This document shows, piece by piece, positions 8,399 to 19,766 of a stretch of DNA of 64,000 nt (positions are counted from its first letter, which is position 1; each line of letters starts with the position of its first letter). The notes beneath the pieces were generated by a model. That model did not search any database, had not been told where the DNA came from, and saw only the letters and a program-made list of their open reading frames with translations. The DNA is from CBDHCC01 sp965219235 (GTDB lineage Bacteria; Pseudomonadota; Alphaproteobacteria; Sphingomonadales; Sphingomonadaceae): the NCBI GenBank assembly GCA_965219235.1, contig OZ244721.1, positions 1,674,001 to 1,738,000 of the forward strand, in the 5' to 3' direction. Position numbers and translations under genes: made by a program.

Positions 8399-8820
8399 GG
8401 CGGGTCGCGCTTCCCCTGCTGGCGCTGTTGAGCGTCGGCGCGGCCCCGCGGACGGCCGACCTGCGCGTGGAGCTGACCGGGCTGCGATCGTCCAAGGGCA
8501 CGGTGATGCTGTGCCTGACCGCCGCGCCCGCGAACTTCCCCGACTGCCGCACGCGCGCCGACGCGCGCTTCCTGAACGTGCCCGCGGCCGCGCCGGTCGC
8601 CACCTTCACCGGGGTGCCCGCCGGCCGCTGGGCGGTCGCCGCCGTCCACGACCAGGACGGCGACGGCAAGCTCGACACGCTGCTCGGCGTGCCCCGCGAG
8701 GGCATCGGCTTCACGCGCAATCCCAAGCTTGGCTGGGGTCCGCCCTCGTTCGACTCGGCGGCGGTGGCGATGACCGGCGCGGATCGGGTCGAAAGCGTGC
8801 GCCTGCGCTATTTCCTTTGA
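8395..8820 (+). CDS. DUF2141 secreted protein
   Basis: A 141-aa protein from GTG 8395, coupled to the hydroxylase gene by a GTGA overlap. A hydrophobic N-terminal stretch (RRVALPLLALLSVGAA) ending in small residues indicates a signal peptide. The mature part matches DUF2141: LRVELTGLRSSKGTVMLCL..., AVAAVHDQDGDGKLDT and GIGFTRNPK. Family members are periplasmic beta-sandwich proteins of unknown function that commonly sit next to carotenoid or membrane-modifying genes in sphingomonads. Confidence 0.85.
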   Translation: MRRVALPLLALLSVGAAPRTADLRVELTGLRSSKGTVMLCLTAAPANFPDCRTRADARFLNVPAAAPVATFTGVPAGRWAVAAVHDQDGDGKLDTLLGVPREGIGFTRNPKLGWGPPSFDSAAVAMTGADRVESVRLRYFL

Positions 8821-8870
8821 GCGACGGCGGGGCTAGGCGGGGCGTGTCCCCTGCCAGGAGCGCACCCTCG

Positions 8871-9743
8871 ATGACCCGACTGTCCCAGCTGCTCCTCGCC
8901 GGCACCGCGGCGATCGCGTCGCCCGCGCTCGCGCAGAGCGCCGTCGATGTCGCCGTGCCGCCCGCCCCCGACGCCGCGGCCCCCTCGATCCTGGACGGCG
9001 ACTACGTCGTGCTGGGCCTCGGCGCGGCGGCGCTGCCGTCCTACGAGGGATCCGACGACACCATCGTCACCGCCGCGCCCTTCGCGCAGGGCGCCGTCTC
9101 CGGGTTCGACTTCGCCACGCGCGGCCTGGGCATCGGCGTCGACCTGATCCGCGAGCCGAAGGGATCGAAGCTGAACGTCCAGTTCGGCCCGGTGCTGTCG
9201 CTCAACCTGGACCGCAACAGCCGCATCAAGGACCGGGTGGTGCGCCGGCTGGGCAAGATCGGGCCGGCGATCCAGGGCGGCGGCTATGCCGGCCTGGCCT
9301 ACAGCGGCCTCCTCAACCCCTTCGACACGCTGGGCGCGCAGGTGGAGGTCGTGACCGACCTGGGCGACGTCCACAAGGGCACGCTGATCACGCCGTCCGC
9401 CAGCTACGGCACGCCACTGTCGACCGCCTTCTACGCGCTCGTCACCGTGTCGGCGACGCACATCAGCGACAACTACGCGCGCCGCTATTTCGGCGTCACG
9501 CCGGCGGGCGCGCTGGCGAGCGGGCTGCCGGCGTTCAACGCGCGCGGCGGGTGGAAGGACGCGGGCGGATCGCTCAGCCTCGCCTACGACCTGTCGGGCG
9601 ACCTGCGCGACGGCGGCTTCGGCCTGTTCGCGCGCGGCAGCTACGCCCGGCTGCAGGAGGACGCGGCGCGCTCGCCCGTCGTGCGCATCCGGGGCGACCG
9701 GGACCAGCTGTTCGCGGCGGTGGGCGTCACCTACGCGTTCTGA
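8871..9743 (+). CDS. MipA/OmpV family outer membrane protein
   Basis: A 290-aa beta-barrel protein from ATG 8871 with GCCAGGAG upstream. The signal peptide MTRLSQLLLAGTAAIASPALA is followed by a mature N-terminus. The typical family start DGDYVVLGLGAAALPSYEGSD and the aromatic C-terminus VTYAF (outer membrane sorting signal) are present. MipA/OmpV proteins interact with MltA-type lytic transglycosylases or serve as stress porins; the role here is not determined. It is on the same strand as the carotenoid genes, 50 bp after DUF2141. Confidence 0.9.
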   Translation: MTRLSQLLLAGTAAIASPALAQSAVDVAVPPAPDAAAPSILDGDYVVLGLGAAALPSYEGSDDTIVTAAPFAQGAVSGFDFATRGLGIGVDLIREPKGSKLNVQFGPVLSLNLDRNSRIKDRVVRRLGKIGPAIQGGGYAGLAYSGLLNPFDTLGAQVEVVTDLGDVHKGTLITPSASYGTPLSTAFYALVTVSATHISDNYARRYFGVTPAGALASGLPAFNARGGWKDAGGSLSLAYDLSGDLRDGGFGLFARGSYARLQEDAARSPVVRIRGDRDQLFAAVGVTYAF

Positions 9744-9762
9744 GGGGCGGGAACGGCACCCG

Positions 9763-11637
9763 TCAGCGCGCGAACAACGGATCGTACATCGGCCCGAGCC
9801 GGCTCAGGCCGAACTGCGTCAGGTGATCCTGGTCGCGGAACAGCGGCCGCCCCTGCACTGCAAAGCGGCACTCCCCGGTCCCGCACAACCACGGCGCCGG
9901 GTCGAGCAGGGTCACGCGCGGGTGAGCGCGGGCGAAGGCGTCGAACACCGCGTCGCGCTGTCGCCTGGTCGCCAGGAAGGCCGCGGCCGACACCCCGCTG
10001 CCGCTGGCCCCGCTCCAGCCGGTGCCCACCCGCTCGCCGGGGTCGAAGGCCGGCCCTTCGGGCAACGAACGCTCCAGCACCACCCGCACCGGCAGCGCCG
10101 CCAGCCGCGCGAAGGCGTCGTCGAACTCGCCCAGCTGAAATGGCCTGGTCCAGTGCGAGATGGCGAGCACGGTGGTGATCCCGTGCCGCTCGATCGAGCG
10201 AGTGACCGCGCGCCAGCCCGACATCGGGCAGTTGCCGTCGCGGCCATAGTCGACGATGCGGCAGTTCTGCTTGACCAGGTAGAACGGGATGCGAGCCGCC
10301 TGGGCGCGGGCGGCGAGCTGGGCCTTGGCCATGTCGGCGTGGCTGTCGCCGATCAGCAGGATGCCGCCTGGCCCGGCGACATCGTTCAGCCGGCAGATCT
10401 CCTCCGAATAGCTTCGCGCCCGACGTAGGATCCCGCAGCGGTTGACCGTGTGTTCCATCTGCGCAGCCAGCAGTGCGCGTTCGTTGGTCGGATAGCGCAA
10501 GAGCAAGCCGTGGCTCGCCACCAGACCGACGCCGGTCACCGCCGCGAACAGCAGGAAGCCAGCGAGCAGCGCGGCCGCGCCACGCCCGCTCGCCAGCCGC
10601 GGTGCCTTGAGCCCGCCCCGCTCGATCCGGTCGTAGGACCAGGCGCCCAGCGCATAGCCCAACCCGGTGAGCGCGGCGGCGGCCGCCCACCCCGGCTCGC
10701 GGCCGGTCGCCACGAAGAAGAAGACGATCGGCGGCCAGTGCCACAGATACCAGCTGTAGGAGATGCGGCCCCAGCGCTGGGGCAGCGGATGGGCGAACAG
10801 TGCCGTGACCCGCGCCCCCGCGCCCGCCTGGCCCAGGCACACCGCCGCGGTGCCCACCACCGCCAGGATCGACTGCCCACCCGGAAAGACGGTGCGCTCG
10901 CCCCAGGCGAAGCACGCCACCACGATCGCCGCGGTGCCCGCCAGCACCAGCGCGTCGCCCGTGACTCCCCGCGTCAGCCGGCGGTCGAGCGCGCCGGCGG
11001 CGAACAGGCGCGCCGCGACGATGCCCGCCAGAAACTCCCACGCGCGGAAGGGCAGCCAGTAAAAGGTGGTCTTTGGGCTGATCGGTCCCAGCACGAACCC
11101 CGCCGCCAGTGTGGCGAACGCGGCGAGCGCCAGCAAGACCCAGGTGGCGCGCGGCCGCCAGCCGAGCGCCCACGCGACGAGCGGAAAGAACAGGTAGAAC
11201 TGCTCCTCCACCGCCAGGCTCCAGGTGTGCAGCAACGGCTTGGTGAGCGGCTTGGTGAAATAGTCGCCGATCTGCCAGAAGGCGATGTTCTGAGCGTAGA
11301 GCGCCTGCGCGGCCAGGCTGGTGCCGAAATTGACCAGGTCGCGCGGGTTCAAGAGGAGGGCGGCGGCCGCGCTCACCGCGATCAGCAGCACGAGGTAGGC
11401 GGGCACCAGCCGCCGCACGCGCCGGGCGAAGAAGTCCCGCGCCCGGATCGCGCCGTCGGCCATCGGTTGCAGGTAGTTGAGCGCTATGACGAAGCCCGAG
11501 ATCACGAAGAACACGTCCACGCCGATGAACCCGCCGGGCACCAGGGCGGGAAAGCCGTGGAACAGCACCACGGCGACCACCGCCACCGCGCGCAGGCCGT
11601 CCACGATCGGCAGCCGCCCGCGCCCCTGTGTCGTCAC
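9763..11637 (-). CDS. Acyltransferase-3 / SGNH two-domain O-acetyltransferase (OafB/OatA-like)
   Basis: A 624-aa membrane protein that transfers acetyl groups onto surface polysaccharide or peptidoglycan sugars. The N-terminal domain of about 340 aa has acyltransferase-3 motifs VDGLRAVAVVAVVLFHGF, GGFIGVDVFFVISGF and LLHTWSLAVEEQFYL, spread over about ten membrane helices. A C-terminal periplasmic SGNH domain begins at ILLIGDSHADM (catalytic Ser in GDSH) and ends with the Asp/His pair FRDQDHLTQFGL. The exact glycan target cannot be read from sequence. It is convergent with the MipA gene (19-bp gap). Confidence 0.9.
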   Translation of the reverse strand: MTTQGRGRLPIVDGLRAVAVVAVVLFHGFPALVPGGFIGVDVFFVISGFVIALNYLQPMADGAIRARDFFARRVRRLVPAYLVLLIAVSAAAALLLNPRDLVNFGTSLAAQALYAQNIAFWQIGDYFTKPLTKPLLHTWSLAVEEQFYLFFPLVAWALGWRPRATWVLLALAAFATLAAGFVLGPISPKTTFYWLPFRAWEFLAGIVAARLFAAGALDRRLTRGVTGDALVLAGTAAIVVACFAWGERTVFPGGQSILAVVGTAAVCLGQAGAGARVTALFAHPLPQRWGRISYSWYLWHWPPIVFFFVATGREPGWAAAAALTGLGYALGAWSYDRIERGGLKAPRLASGRGAAALLAGFLLFAAVTGVGLVASHGLLLRYPTNERALLAAQMEHTVNRCGILRRARSYSEEICRLNDVAGPGGILLIGDSHADMAKAQLAARAQAARIPFYLVKQNCRIVDYGRDGNCPMSGWRAVTRSIERHGITTVLAISHWTRPFQLGEFDDAFARLAALPVRVVLERSLPEGPAFDPGERVGTGWSGASGSGVSAAAFLATRRQRDAVFDAFARAHPRVTLLDPAPWLCGTGECRFAVQGRPLFRDQDHLTQFGLSRLGPMYDPLFAR

Positions 11638-12101
11638 CCCGTTCCCCTTGGATCGTCCCGATGCCGAGCGCCTCCTAGGATCGCCCGGCGATGAACGCCA
11701 GCCCGTGTGTTTTGGAGGGATCAGGCCCGTGGCCTCCCACTCGCCGGAGGGACGCTAATCAGCGGGTCGAAATGGAACGGGTTGACGCTCTCATCGCTAA
11801 CGGGGCTACGCGTTGTGAACAACTTTTTGTCATGATGGAGCTGGTTGATCGCAGCCGTCCGAATGCCGGCATCGCGCCTTTAACAAACGCTTGATCTAAG
11901 TCAGAATTTATTCCATATCGGTTCAGTGACTGTTTTCATCCTGCCTCCGCTCACGGCGCACGCCTGGATGCCCGCCTCCGCATGCCCGCGCGCATGCGTA
12001 GTAGGCAACCTTCAAGGGACTTTCGACGGCTTTCCGCCGATCCCGATCCGGCCGCCGCGAACGGAACCACCGCCCGCTCCCGCTCTGCGGCGGGCGTTCG
12101 G
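11638..12101. other. Intergenic region with an AT-rich patch
   Basis: About 460 bp between divergent genes. The stretch 11800-11935 is much richer in A/T than its surroundings (GTGAACAACTTTTTGTCATG, TCAGAATTTATTCCATATCG), which fits a promoter region serving one or both flanks. Short frames here lack codon bias, and I do not believe they are genes. No structured RNA or repeat is apparent. Confidence 0.4.
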
Positions 12102-12890
12102 ATGATGGTCCCGAGCCCGCTCTCAGACCCGACGCTCCACGAACGCTTCCGCGTCGCGGCCCACGCCGCAGGGATGGACCCGGAGGATCGCTGGGTCGGT
12201 GGTTACGTCGATTACGAATGGCGCCACCTGCGTCCGCTGCTCGACACCTACGGCCTCGGACTGGCCGGCGCCCGCGTGCTGGAGCTCGGGTGCAACGTCG
12301 GCGGCTCCACCGTGGTGATGGCGGCGATGGGCGCGCGGGTCACCGGCATCGACGTGAACGAAGGCGCGGTCGGCGTCGCGCGCGCCAACATCGCGCTGCA
12401 CGGCCTCGAGTCCGCGGGCGACGCGCTCCACATGTCCGACAGCGCGGCCCTGCCCTTCGCCGACGATGCCTTCGACCTGGCGCTCGCCAACAGCGTGCTG
12501 GAGTATGTCGATCCGTCCGCGCTCCCGGCGATCCTGGCGGAGCTCGCCCGCGTGCTGCGGCCGGGCGGGCGGCTGCTGGTCTGCGGCACGGCCAGCCGGC
12601 TGGCGCCCCACTCCGTCCACGAGGGCCGATGGCTGGTGAACTACCTTCCGCGCTGGACCGACCGGCTGGCCGGCGGGCCACGGGCGCGCGGCCTGTCGCC
12701 GCTGGCGCTGAACCGCGCGCTCGCCGGCCGCTTCGAGGTCACGGGCGGCGATCGCTGGATCGAGGCGCGCCGGGCGGTCCACGGCCGCGCCTCGACCGGC
12801 GCGCGGGTGGTCGCCCGGATCGCGCGGACAGCCGGGATCGCGCCCGGCTGGATCAGCCCGCACATCGAACTGCTGCTGCGCCGCCGCTGA
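12102..12890 (+). CDS. Class I SAM-dependent methyltransferase
   Basis: About 262 aa from the ATGATG at 12102/12105; the frame is open to 11982, but the upstream residues are Arg/Ser-rich and unlike a folded domain. The SAM-binding motif I is ARVLELGCNVGGSTVVMAAMGA, followed by the acidic loop VTGIDVNE, motif LPFADDAFDLALANSVLEYVD and RVLRPGGRLLVCG, all characteristic of Methyltransf_11/25. The substrate is unknown. The C-terminus is basic. It is followed closely by the thiC riboswitch, so it probably does not share control with thiC. Confidence 0.8.
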   Translation: MMVPSPLSDPTLHERFRVAAHAAGMDPEDRWVGGYVDYEWRHLRPLLDTYGLGLAGARVLELGCNVGGSTVVMAAMGARVTGIDVNEGAVGVARANIALHGLESAGDALHMSDSAALPFADDAFDLALANSVLEYVDPSALPAILAELARVLRPGGRLLVCGTASRLAPHSVHEGRWLVNYLPRWTDRLAGGPRARGLSPLALNRALAGRFEVTGGDRWIEARRAVHGRASTGARVVARIARTAGIAPGWISPHIELLLRRR

Positions 12891-12944
12891 GCCGGGCGCC
12901 CGGCCCGCCTTGCGCCGCGCTCGCCGCCGGCCTAGTCTCGGCGT

Positions 12945-13040
12945 CACCCCGGGGTGCCCAGCAGGGCTGAGAGCATGGCCGTCGCCGCGACCCGTCGAAC
13001 CTGATCCGGTTGACACCGGCGGAGGGAGGGTGCGAGCGAA
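12945..13040 (+). promoter_or_regulatory. TPP riboswitch (THI element)
   Basis: Conserved THI-box elements occur in order: GGGGTGCCC, GGCTGAGAGC, then ACCCGTCGAACCTGATCC and GTTGACACCGGCGGAGGGAG. These form the pyrimidine- and diphosphate-sensing arms that bind thiamin diphosphate. It lies 36-130 bp upstream of the thiC start on the same strand. The expected effect is repression of thiC when TPP is high, probably by hiding the GAGGAGA ribosome-binding site at 13064-13070, as is usual in Gram-negatives. The mechanism (translation versus termination) is inferred. Confidence 0.93.
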
Positions 13041-13075
13041 CCCCCGCCCGTGCTCCCGTCCATGAGGAGAGCACG

Positions 13076-14944
<1,869 letters not shown>

Positions 14945-15033
14945 TGGGGACGCAGGCGTTTCCCGGCCGGCTTCACCCCTACCGGATGGTCGGCGGGGCT
15001 GGTCCGAGACCGCCCTCCATCACCGATCCGGCG

Positions 15034-16554
15034 TCACTTCGACCGAGCCCTCCGGGGCTCCGGCGATGACCCTCCCCCCTCGCCGAGCGGCAGGGCGTTG
15101 AGCGCCGGGTCGCCCCCCAGCGCCACATAGAGGGTCACCAGATTGGCGGCTCCGGTCAGCCGGCTCGACACCAGCCGGCGCCGCGCCGAATAGAGCGACC
15201 GCTGGGCGTCGAGCGTGGGGAGAAACGGGTCGATGCCGCCGCGATAGCGGGCGGTCGCGAGGTCGTAGGTGTCGAGCGCCGCGGCGCGGAGCCGCTCGTC
15301 CGCCGCGATCTGGTCGCCGATGGTCCCCCGCCGCGCGAGGGCATCGGCGACCTCTCGAAAGGCGGTCTGAAGCGTGCCTTCGTATGTCGACAGCAGCGCG
15401 TCCCTCTGCGCCTGGCTCAGCGTCACACCGGCGCGGCGCGCGCCACCGTCGAAGATCGGCACGGACAGGTTCGGGCCGATGGAGGCGTTGAACGCGTCGG
15501 TGTCGAACAGGCCCGTCAGCGCGGTGCTCGCCAGCCCGAGCAGGCCGGTCAGCGACAGGCGTGGGAACAGCGCCGCGCGCGCGGCGCCGATGCGCGCGTT
15601 GCCGGCGATCAGCCGATACTCGGCCTGCACCACGTCGGGCCGGCGCAGCAGGATGGTGGAGGACAGGCCCGCCGGCACGGGACCGAAGGCGGTGTCGATC
15701 ATGGCCAGGCTGTCGGGGAGGTTCGCCTCCGCCACCGGCTGGCCGATCAGGAGCTCGATGGCGTTGCGGTCCCGCGCCACGGCGGTGCGCGCGGCGGCCA
15801 GGTCGGAATTGGCCGTCTCCAGCACGGTTTCGGCCTGGCGCAGGTCGGTGCGCGGCGCCACGCCGCCCTCCAGCCGCAGCCGGGTGAGGCGCACGGATCG
15901 ACCGGCGCTCTCGACCGTGTCCTGCGCGATGGCGAGCAGCTCGCGATCCGCGGCGATGGTCGCCCAGGCGGTCGCCAGCTCGCCGACCAGCGACAGGCGG
16001 ACGGACCGCGCCGCCGCCTCCGTCGCGAAATACTCGTTCAGGGCCGCCTCGCTCAGCGACGCCACGCGCCCGAACAGGTCCAGGTCGAAGGCGCTGAACC
16101 CGGCATTGGCGGTGTAGGTCGCGTAGCTGTCGGACCCGGTGCCCACTCCCACTCCCGAGCCCGTGCCGGCACCAGGCGTCGTACCGCCGGCGAACGTTCC
16201 GGTGCCGGCGCGTCCGGGCGCGTAGCCGAAGGTCGCGCCGACGCCCGCGTTCACGTTGGGCAGCCGGTCGGAGCGCTGGACGCGGTATTGCGCGCGCGCC
16301 GCGCGGATGTTCGCCACGGCCGTCGCCAGATCGCGGTTGCCGGAAAGCGCCTGGGCGATCAGCGACTGGAGGCGGGGATCGCGGAACACCTGGGTGTAGG
16401 TGAGGGAATCCAGGCTCCCCTCGCTGTTCGCCAGATAGACGTCGCCGGCCGGCCAGGAGAGCGGCACCGACACCTCCGCCGGCGGTCGTTCGTAGGAGGG
16501 GCGGAGCGTGGCGCAGCCGGCCAGCAGCAGCGGAAGGACGATCGCGCGCCTCAC
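15034..16554 (-). CDS. Outer membrane efflux channel lipoprotein (NodT/OprM type)
   Basis: A 506-aa TolC-like trimeric channel, the exit duct of the RND pump encoded upstream. The lipobox LLLAGC at residues 9-14 predicts lipidation at Cys14. Two repeated outer-membrane efflux domains show the long-helix pattern, for example NRDLATAVANIRAARAQYRV and LNEYFATEAAARSVRLSLV. The ATG overlaps the pump stop by 4 bp, so translation is coupled. There is no obvious terminator; a GAGCCC/GGGCTC stem at 15045-15060 lies inside its 3' end. Confidence 0.92.
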   Translation of the reverse strand: MRRAIVLPLLLAGCATLRPSYERPPAEVSVPLSWPAGDVYLANSEGSLDSLTYTQVFRDPRLQSLIAQALSGNRDLATAVANIRAARAQYRVQRSDRLPNVNAGVGATFGYAPGRAGTGTFAGGTTPGAGTGSGVGVGTGSDSYATYTANAGFSAFDLDLFGRVASLSEAALNEYFATEAAARSVRLSLVGELATAWATIAADRELLAIAQDTVESAGRSVRLTRLRLEGGVAPRTDLRQAETVLETANSDLAAARTAVARDRNAIELLIGQPVAEANLPDSLAMIDTAFGPVPAGLSSTILLRRPDVVQAEYRLIAGNARIGAARAALFPRLSLTGLLGLASTALTGLFDTDAFNASIGPNLSVPIFDGGARRAGVTLSQAQRDALLSTYEGTLQTAFREVADALARRGTIGDQIAADERLRAAALDTYDLATARYRGGIDPFLPTLDAQRSLYSARRRLVSSRLTGAANLVTLYVALGGDPALNALPLGEGGGSSPEPRRARSK

Positions 16555-19500
16555 GCCGGCGCCTCGGCCGGACGCCGCCGCCGCCAGCGCTCGCGCACCG
16601 CCGCCAGACCGTCGCGCACGCCGCGCCGCACCAGCACGAAGAACAGCGGGATGTAGAACACGGCCAGGATGGTGGCGGTCAGCATCCCGCCGATCACCGC
16701 CGTGCCGATCGCGATGCGCCCGTTGGCGCCCGCTCCGGTGGAGATGGCGAGCGGCAGCACGCCGAACATGAACGCCAGGCTGGTCATCAGGATCGGGCGC
16801 AGGCGCAGGGTCGCGGCCTCCAGCGCGGCGTCGATCACGCGCTTGCCCTCCTTCTCCGCCCGTTCCGCGAACTCGATCATCAGGATCGCGTTCTTGGACG
16901 CGAGGCCCATCGTGGTCAGCAGGCCGATCTGCAGGAACACGTCGTTCTCCAGCCCCCTAAGCGTGACCGCGACCACCGCGCCGACGAGGCCTAAAGGGAT
17001 GACCAGCAGCACGGCGATCGGGATCGACCAGCTTTCGTAAAGCGCCGCCAGGCACAGGAACACGACCAGCAGCGACAGGCCGTAGAGCAGCGGCGCCTGG
17101 CCGGAGGACTGCCGCTCCTGATAGCTGAGGCCCGACCACGCGACATCCGTGCCGGGAATCTCCCCGGCCAGCCGGGCGATGCGGTCCATCGCCTGGCCGG
17201 AACTGGTGCCCGGCGCGGCCTGCCCCTGGATCTCGAAGGACGGCACGCCGGAAAAGCGCGACAGCGTGGTGGGCGCGGTCGACCAGGAGGCGGCGGCGAA
17301 GGAGGTGAACGGCGCCATCTGGCCGCTACGCCCGCGCACATACCACTTGGACAGGTCGTCGGGCGACGAGCGGGACTCCGCGTCGCCCTGCACATAGACG
17401 CGCTTGACCCGTCCCCGGTCGATGAAGTCGTTGACATAGGTGCCGCCCCACGCCGCCGAGAGCGTCTGGCTGACGTCGGTGCTGCTCAGGCCGAGCACGG
17501 CCAGCTTCTGCTGGTCGAAATCGACCTTCAGCGTCGGATTGTCCGGCAGCTCGGTCGCGCGCACTCCGACCAGGAGGGGGTCTTGACGGGCCGCGGCGAG
17601 CAGCCTGTCCTTGGCGGCCGAGAACTCCGCCTGCGGAAGGTTGGTGGTGTTCCTCAGCTCCATGGTGAAGCCGTTGGACTGGCCCAGGCCCCGGATGGCG
17701 GGGGGGACGAGCGCGAAGATCTGCGCGTCGCGCAATCCGGACAGCGCCGCGCTCGCCCGCCCGACGATGGCATCGGCGCCGTTCTCCTTCCCCTTGCGCT
17801 CGTTCCAGTCCTTGAGCGCCAGGAAGCCCAGGCCGCTGTTCTGCCCGCCGGGCGAGCCGCCGCCGCCGGTGCCGCTGACGGTGAAGATCGAGCGCACATT
17901 GTCGCCCTCCGGACCCAGGAAGTATTGTTCAAGCTCCTTTTGCACCTCCAGCGACCGCGGCTGGGTCGCGCCGGGCGGCAAACGGAACTGCACCAGGGCG
18001 CTGCCCTGATCCTCGGTCGGCAGGAACGATGTCGGCAGGCGGAAGAACAGCAGCGCGAGTGCCGCGCAGATCACGAGATAGATCACCAGGAACAGCCACT
18101 TGCGATCTATGATCCAGCTTACGCCGCCGCGATAGCCGGCCACCATGCGATCGAACCGGTCGTTGAATCCGTCGCGCGCCCGAAGCGTGAGCCGGCCGAG
18201 CGCGCCGAAGCGGGGGTCCGCCCGCTCCGGCTCCTCGCCGTCCTTCGGCCGCGTCTTCAAGAGCGAGGTGGTGAGCGCCGGGCTGAGCACGAGGGCCACG
18301 ACCACCGACAGCATCATCGCCGACACGATCGTGACCGAGAACTGGCGATAGATCACGCCGGTCGATCCGGCGAAGAACGCCATCGGCAGGAACACGGCCG
18401 AGAGCACCAGCGCGATGGCGATCAGCGCGGTCTGGATCTCGGCCATCGACTGGAGCGTGGCCTCCTTGGGCGTCATGCCGGGATTCTGATCCAGCAGCCG
18501 CTCGACATTCTCGACCACCACGATGGCGTCGTCGACCAGCAGACCGATGGCGAGCACCAGGCCGAACAGCGTCAGCGTGTTGATCGAATAGCCGAACAGT
18601 TCGAGGATCGCGAAGGTGCCCAGCAGCACCACGGGCACCGCGATGGTGGGCACCAGGGTCGCGCGCCAGTTCTGCAGAAAGATGAACATGACGATGACCA
18701 CCAGCACGATGGCCTCGATCAGCGTCGTCACCACCTCGTCAATCGACAATTTGATGAACTCGGTGGAATCGAGGAAGTAGGAGTAGGTCAGGCCCGGCGG
18801 AAAGCTCTTGGACAGCCGGGCGACCTCGGTCTTCACCTTTTCGGCCACCGTCAACGCGTCCGCGCCGGGCGCCAGCAGCACGGCGATGCCCGCGGCAGGG
18901 TGGCCGTCGCCGCGGCTCAGGACGCCGTAACTCTCCTGACCCAGTTCCACGCGCGCGACGTCGCCCAGCCGAACGGTGGCGCCCGATCCCGCCGCCTTGA
19001 CCACGATGGCGCGGAACTGCTCAGGCGTCTGCAGGCGCGATTGCGAGGTGACGGTGGCGTTCAGCATCTGGCCGGCCGGCGCCGGAAGGCCGCCGATCTC
19101 GCCCGCCGCGACCTCCGTGTTCTGCGCCCTGATGGCGGCGATGACATCGGACGGGATCAGGGCCACGTCGGCGAGCTTCGCCGGGTCCAGCCAGATCCGC
19201 ATCGCATACTGCGTCCCGAACACGTTGGTGTTGCCGACGCCCTCGATCCGGCTGAGGCTGTCCTGCATGTTGGACACCAGATAGTCGGACACGTCGCCGT
19301 TCGTCAGCCGGTCCGACGTGTCGGTCAGTCCGACGATGATCAGGAAGTCGGCGTTCGACTTGGTGACGCTGATGCCCTGCGCCTGAACCTGCTGCGGCAG
19401 GCGGCTGATCGCCTGCTGCACCTTGTTCTGCACCTGCACCTGCGCGATGTCGGGATCGACCGAGGTGTCGAAGGTCGCGTTGATCGTGACGCTGCCGCGC

Positions 19501-19754
19501 GAATCCGAACTCGACTGGAAGTACGTCAGGCCGTCGATCCCGGTCAGCTGCTGTTCCAGGACCTGCGTGACGCTGTTCTCCAGCGTCTCGGCGGCGGCAC
19601 CGGGATAGACCGCGCGAATGTTGACCTGGGTCGGAGCCACGTCGGGATATTGCGCGGTGGGCAGCGTGCGGATCGCGCCCAGGCCCAGCAGCATGATGAT
19701 GATCGCCACCACCCAGGCCAGGATCGGCCGCTCGATGAAGACGCGCGAGATCAT
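16551..19754 (-). CDS. RND multidrug efflux permease (HAE1/AcrB family)
   Basis: A 1067-aa inner membrane proton/drug antiporter, the normal AcrB length. The N-terminus MISRVFIERPILAWVVAII is typical. The TM4 proton-relay pair is in GLLVDDAIVVVENVERLLD. The duplicated 6+6 helix layout with two large periplasmic loops is apparent, and the C-terminal half has GLASKNAILMIEFAE. It lies 12 bp after the adaptor gene and overlaps the outer membrane channel gene. The substrates cannot be predicted from the sequence. Confidence 0.96.
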   Translation of the reverse strand: MISRVFIERPILAWVVAIIIMLLGLGAIRTLPTAQYPDVAPTQVNIRAVYPGAAAETLENSVTQVLEQQLTGIDGLTYFQSSSDSRGSVTINATFDTSVDPDIAQVQVQNKVQQAISRLPQQVQAQGISVTKSNADFLIIVGLTDTSDRLTNGDVSDYLVSNMQDSLSRIEGVGNTNVFGTQYAMRIWLDPAKLADVALIPSDVIAAIRAQNTEVAAGEIGGLPAPAGQMLNATVTSQSRLQTPEQFRAIVVKAAGSGATVRLGDVARVELGQESYGVLSRGDGHPAAGIAVLLAPGADALTVAEKVKTEVARLSKSFPPGLTYSYFLDSTEFIKLSIDEVVTTLIEAIVLVVIVMFIFLQNWRATLVPTIAVPVVLLGTFAILELFGYSINTLTLFGLVLAIGLLVDDAIVVVENVERLLDQNPGMTPKEATLQSMAEIQTALIAIALVLSAVFLPMAFFAGSTGVIYRQFSVTIVSAMMLSVVVALVLSPALTTSLLKTRPKDGEEPERADPRFGALGRLTLRARDGFNDRFDRMVAGYRGGVSWIIDRKWLFLVIYLVICAALALLFFRLPTSFLPTEDQGSALVQFRLPPGATQPRSLEVQKELEQYFLGPEGDNVRSIFTVSGTGGGGSPGGQNSGLGFLALKDWNERKGKENGADAIVGRASAALSGLRDAQIFALVPPAIRGLGQSNGFTMELRNTTNLPQAEFSAAKDRLLAAARQDPLLVGVRATELPDNPTLKVDFDQQKLAVLGLSSTDVSQTLSAAWGGTYVNDFIDRGRVKRVYVQGDAESRSSPDDLSKWYVRGRSGQMAPFTSFAAASWSTAPTTLSRFSGVPSFEIQGQAAPGTSSGQAMDRIARLAGEIPGTDVAWSGLSYQERQSSGQAPLLYGLSLLVVFLCLAALYESWSIPIAVLLVIPLGLVGAVVAVTLRGLENDVFLQIGLLTTMGLASKNAILMIEFAERAEKEGKRVIDAALEAATLRLRPILMTSLAFMFGVLPLAISTGAGANGRIAIGTAVIGGMLTATILAVFYIPLFFVLVRRGVRDGLAAVRERWRRRRPAEAPA

Positions 19755-19766
19755 GCCGAGCCGACC

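Noticed and set aside
11691..11894. A 67-codon frame in the gap before the methyltransferase
   Set aside because: No ribosome-binding site, mixed composition, and AT-rich sequence more like a promoter.
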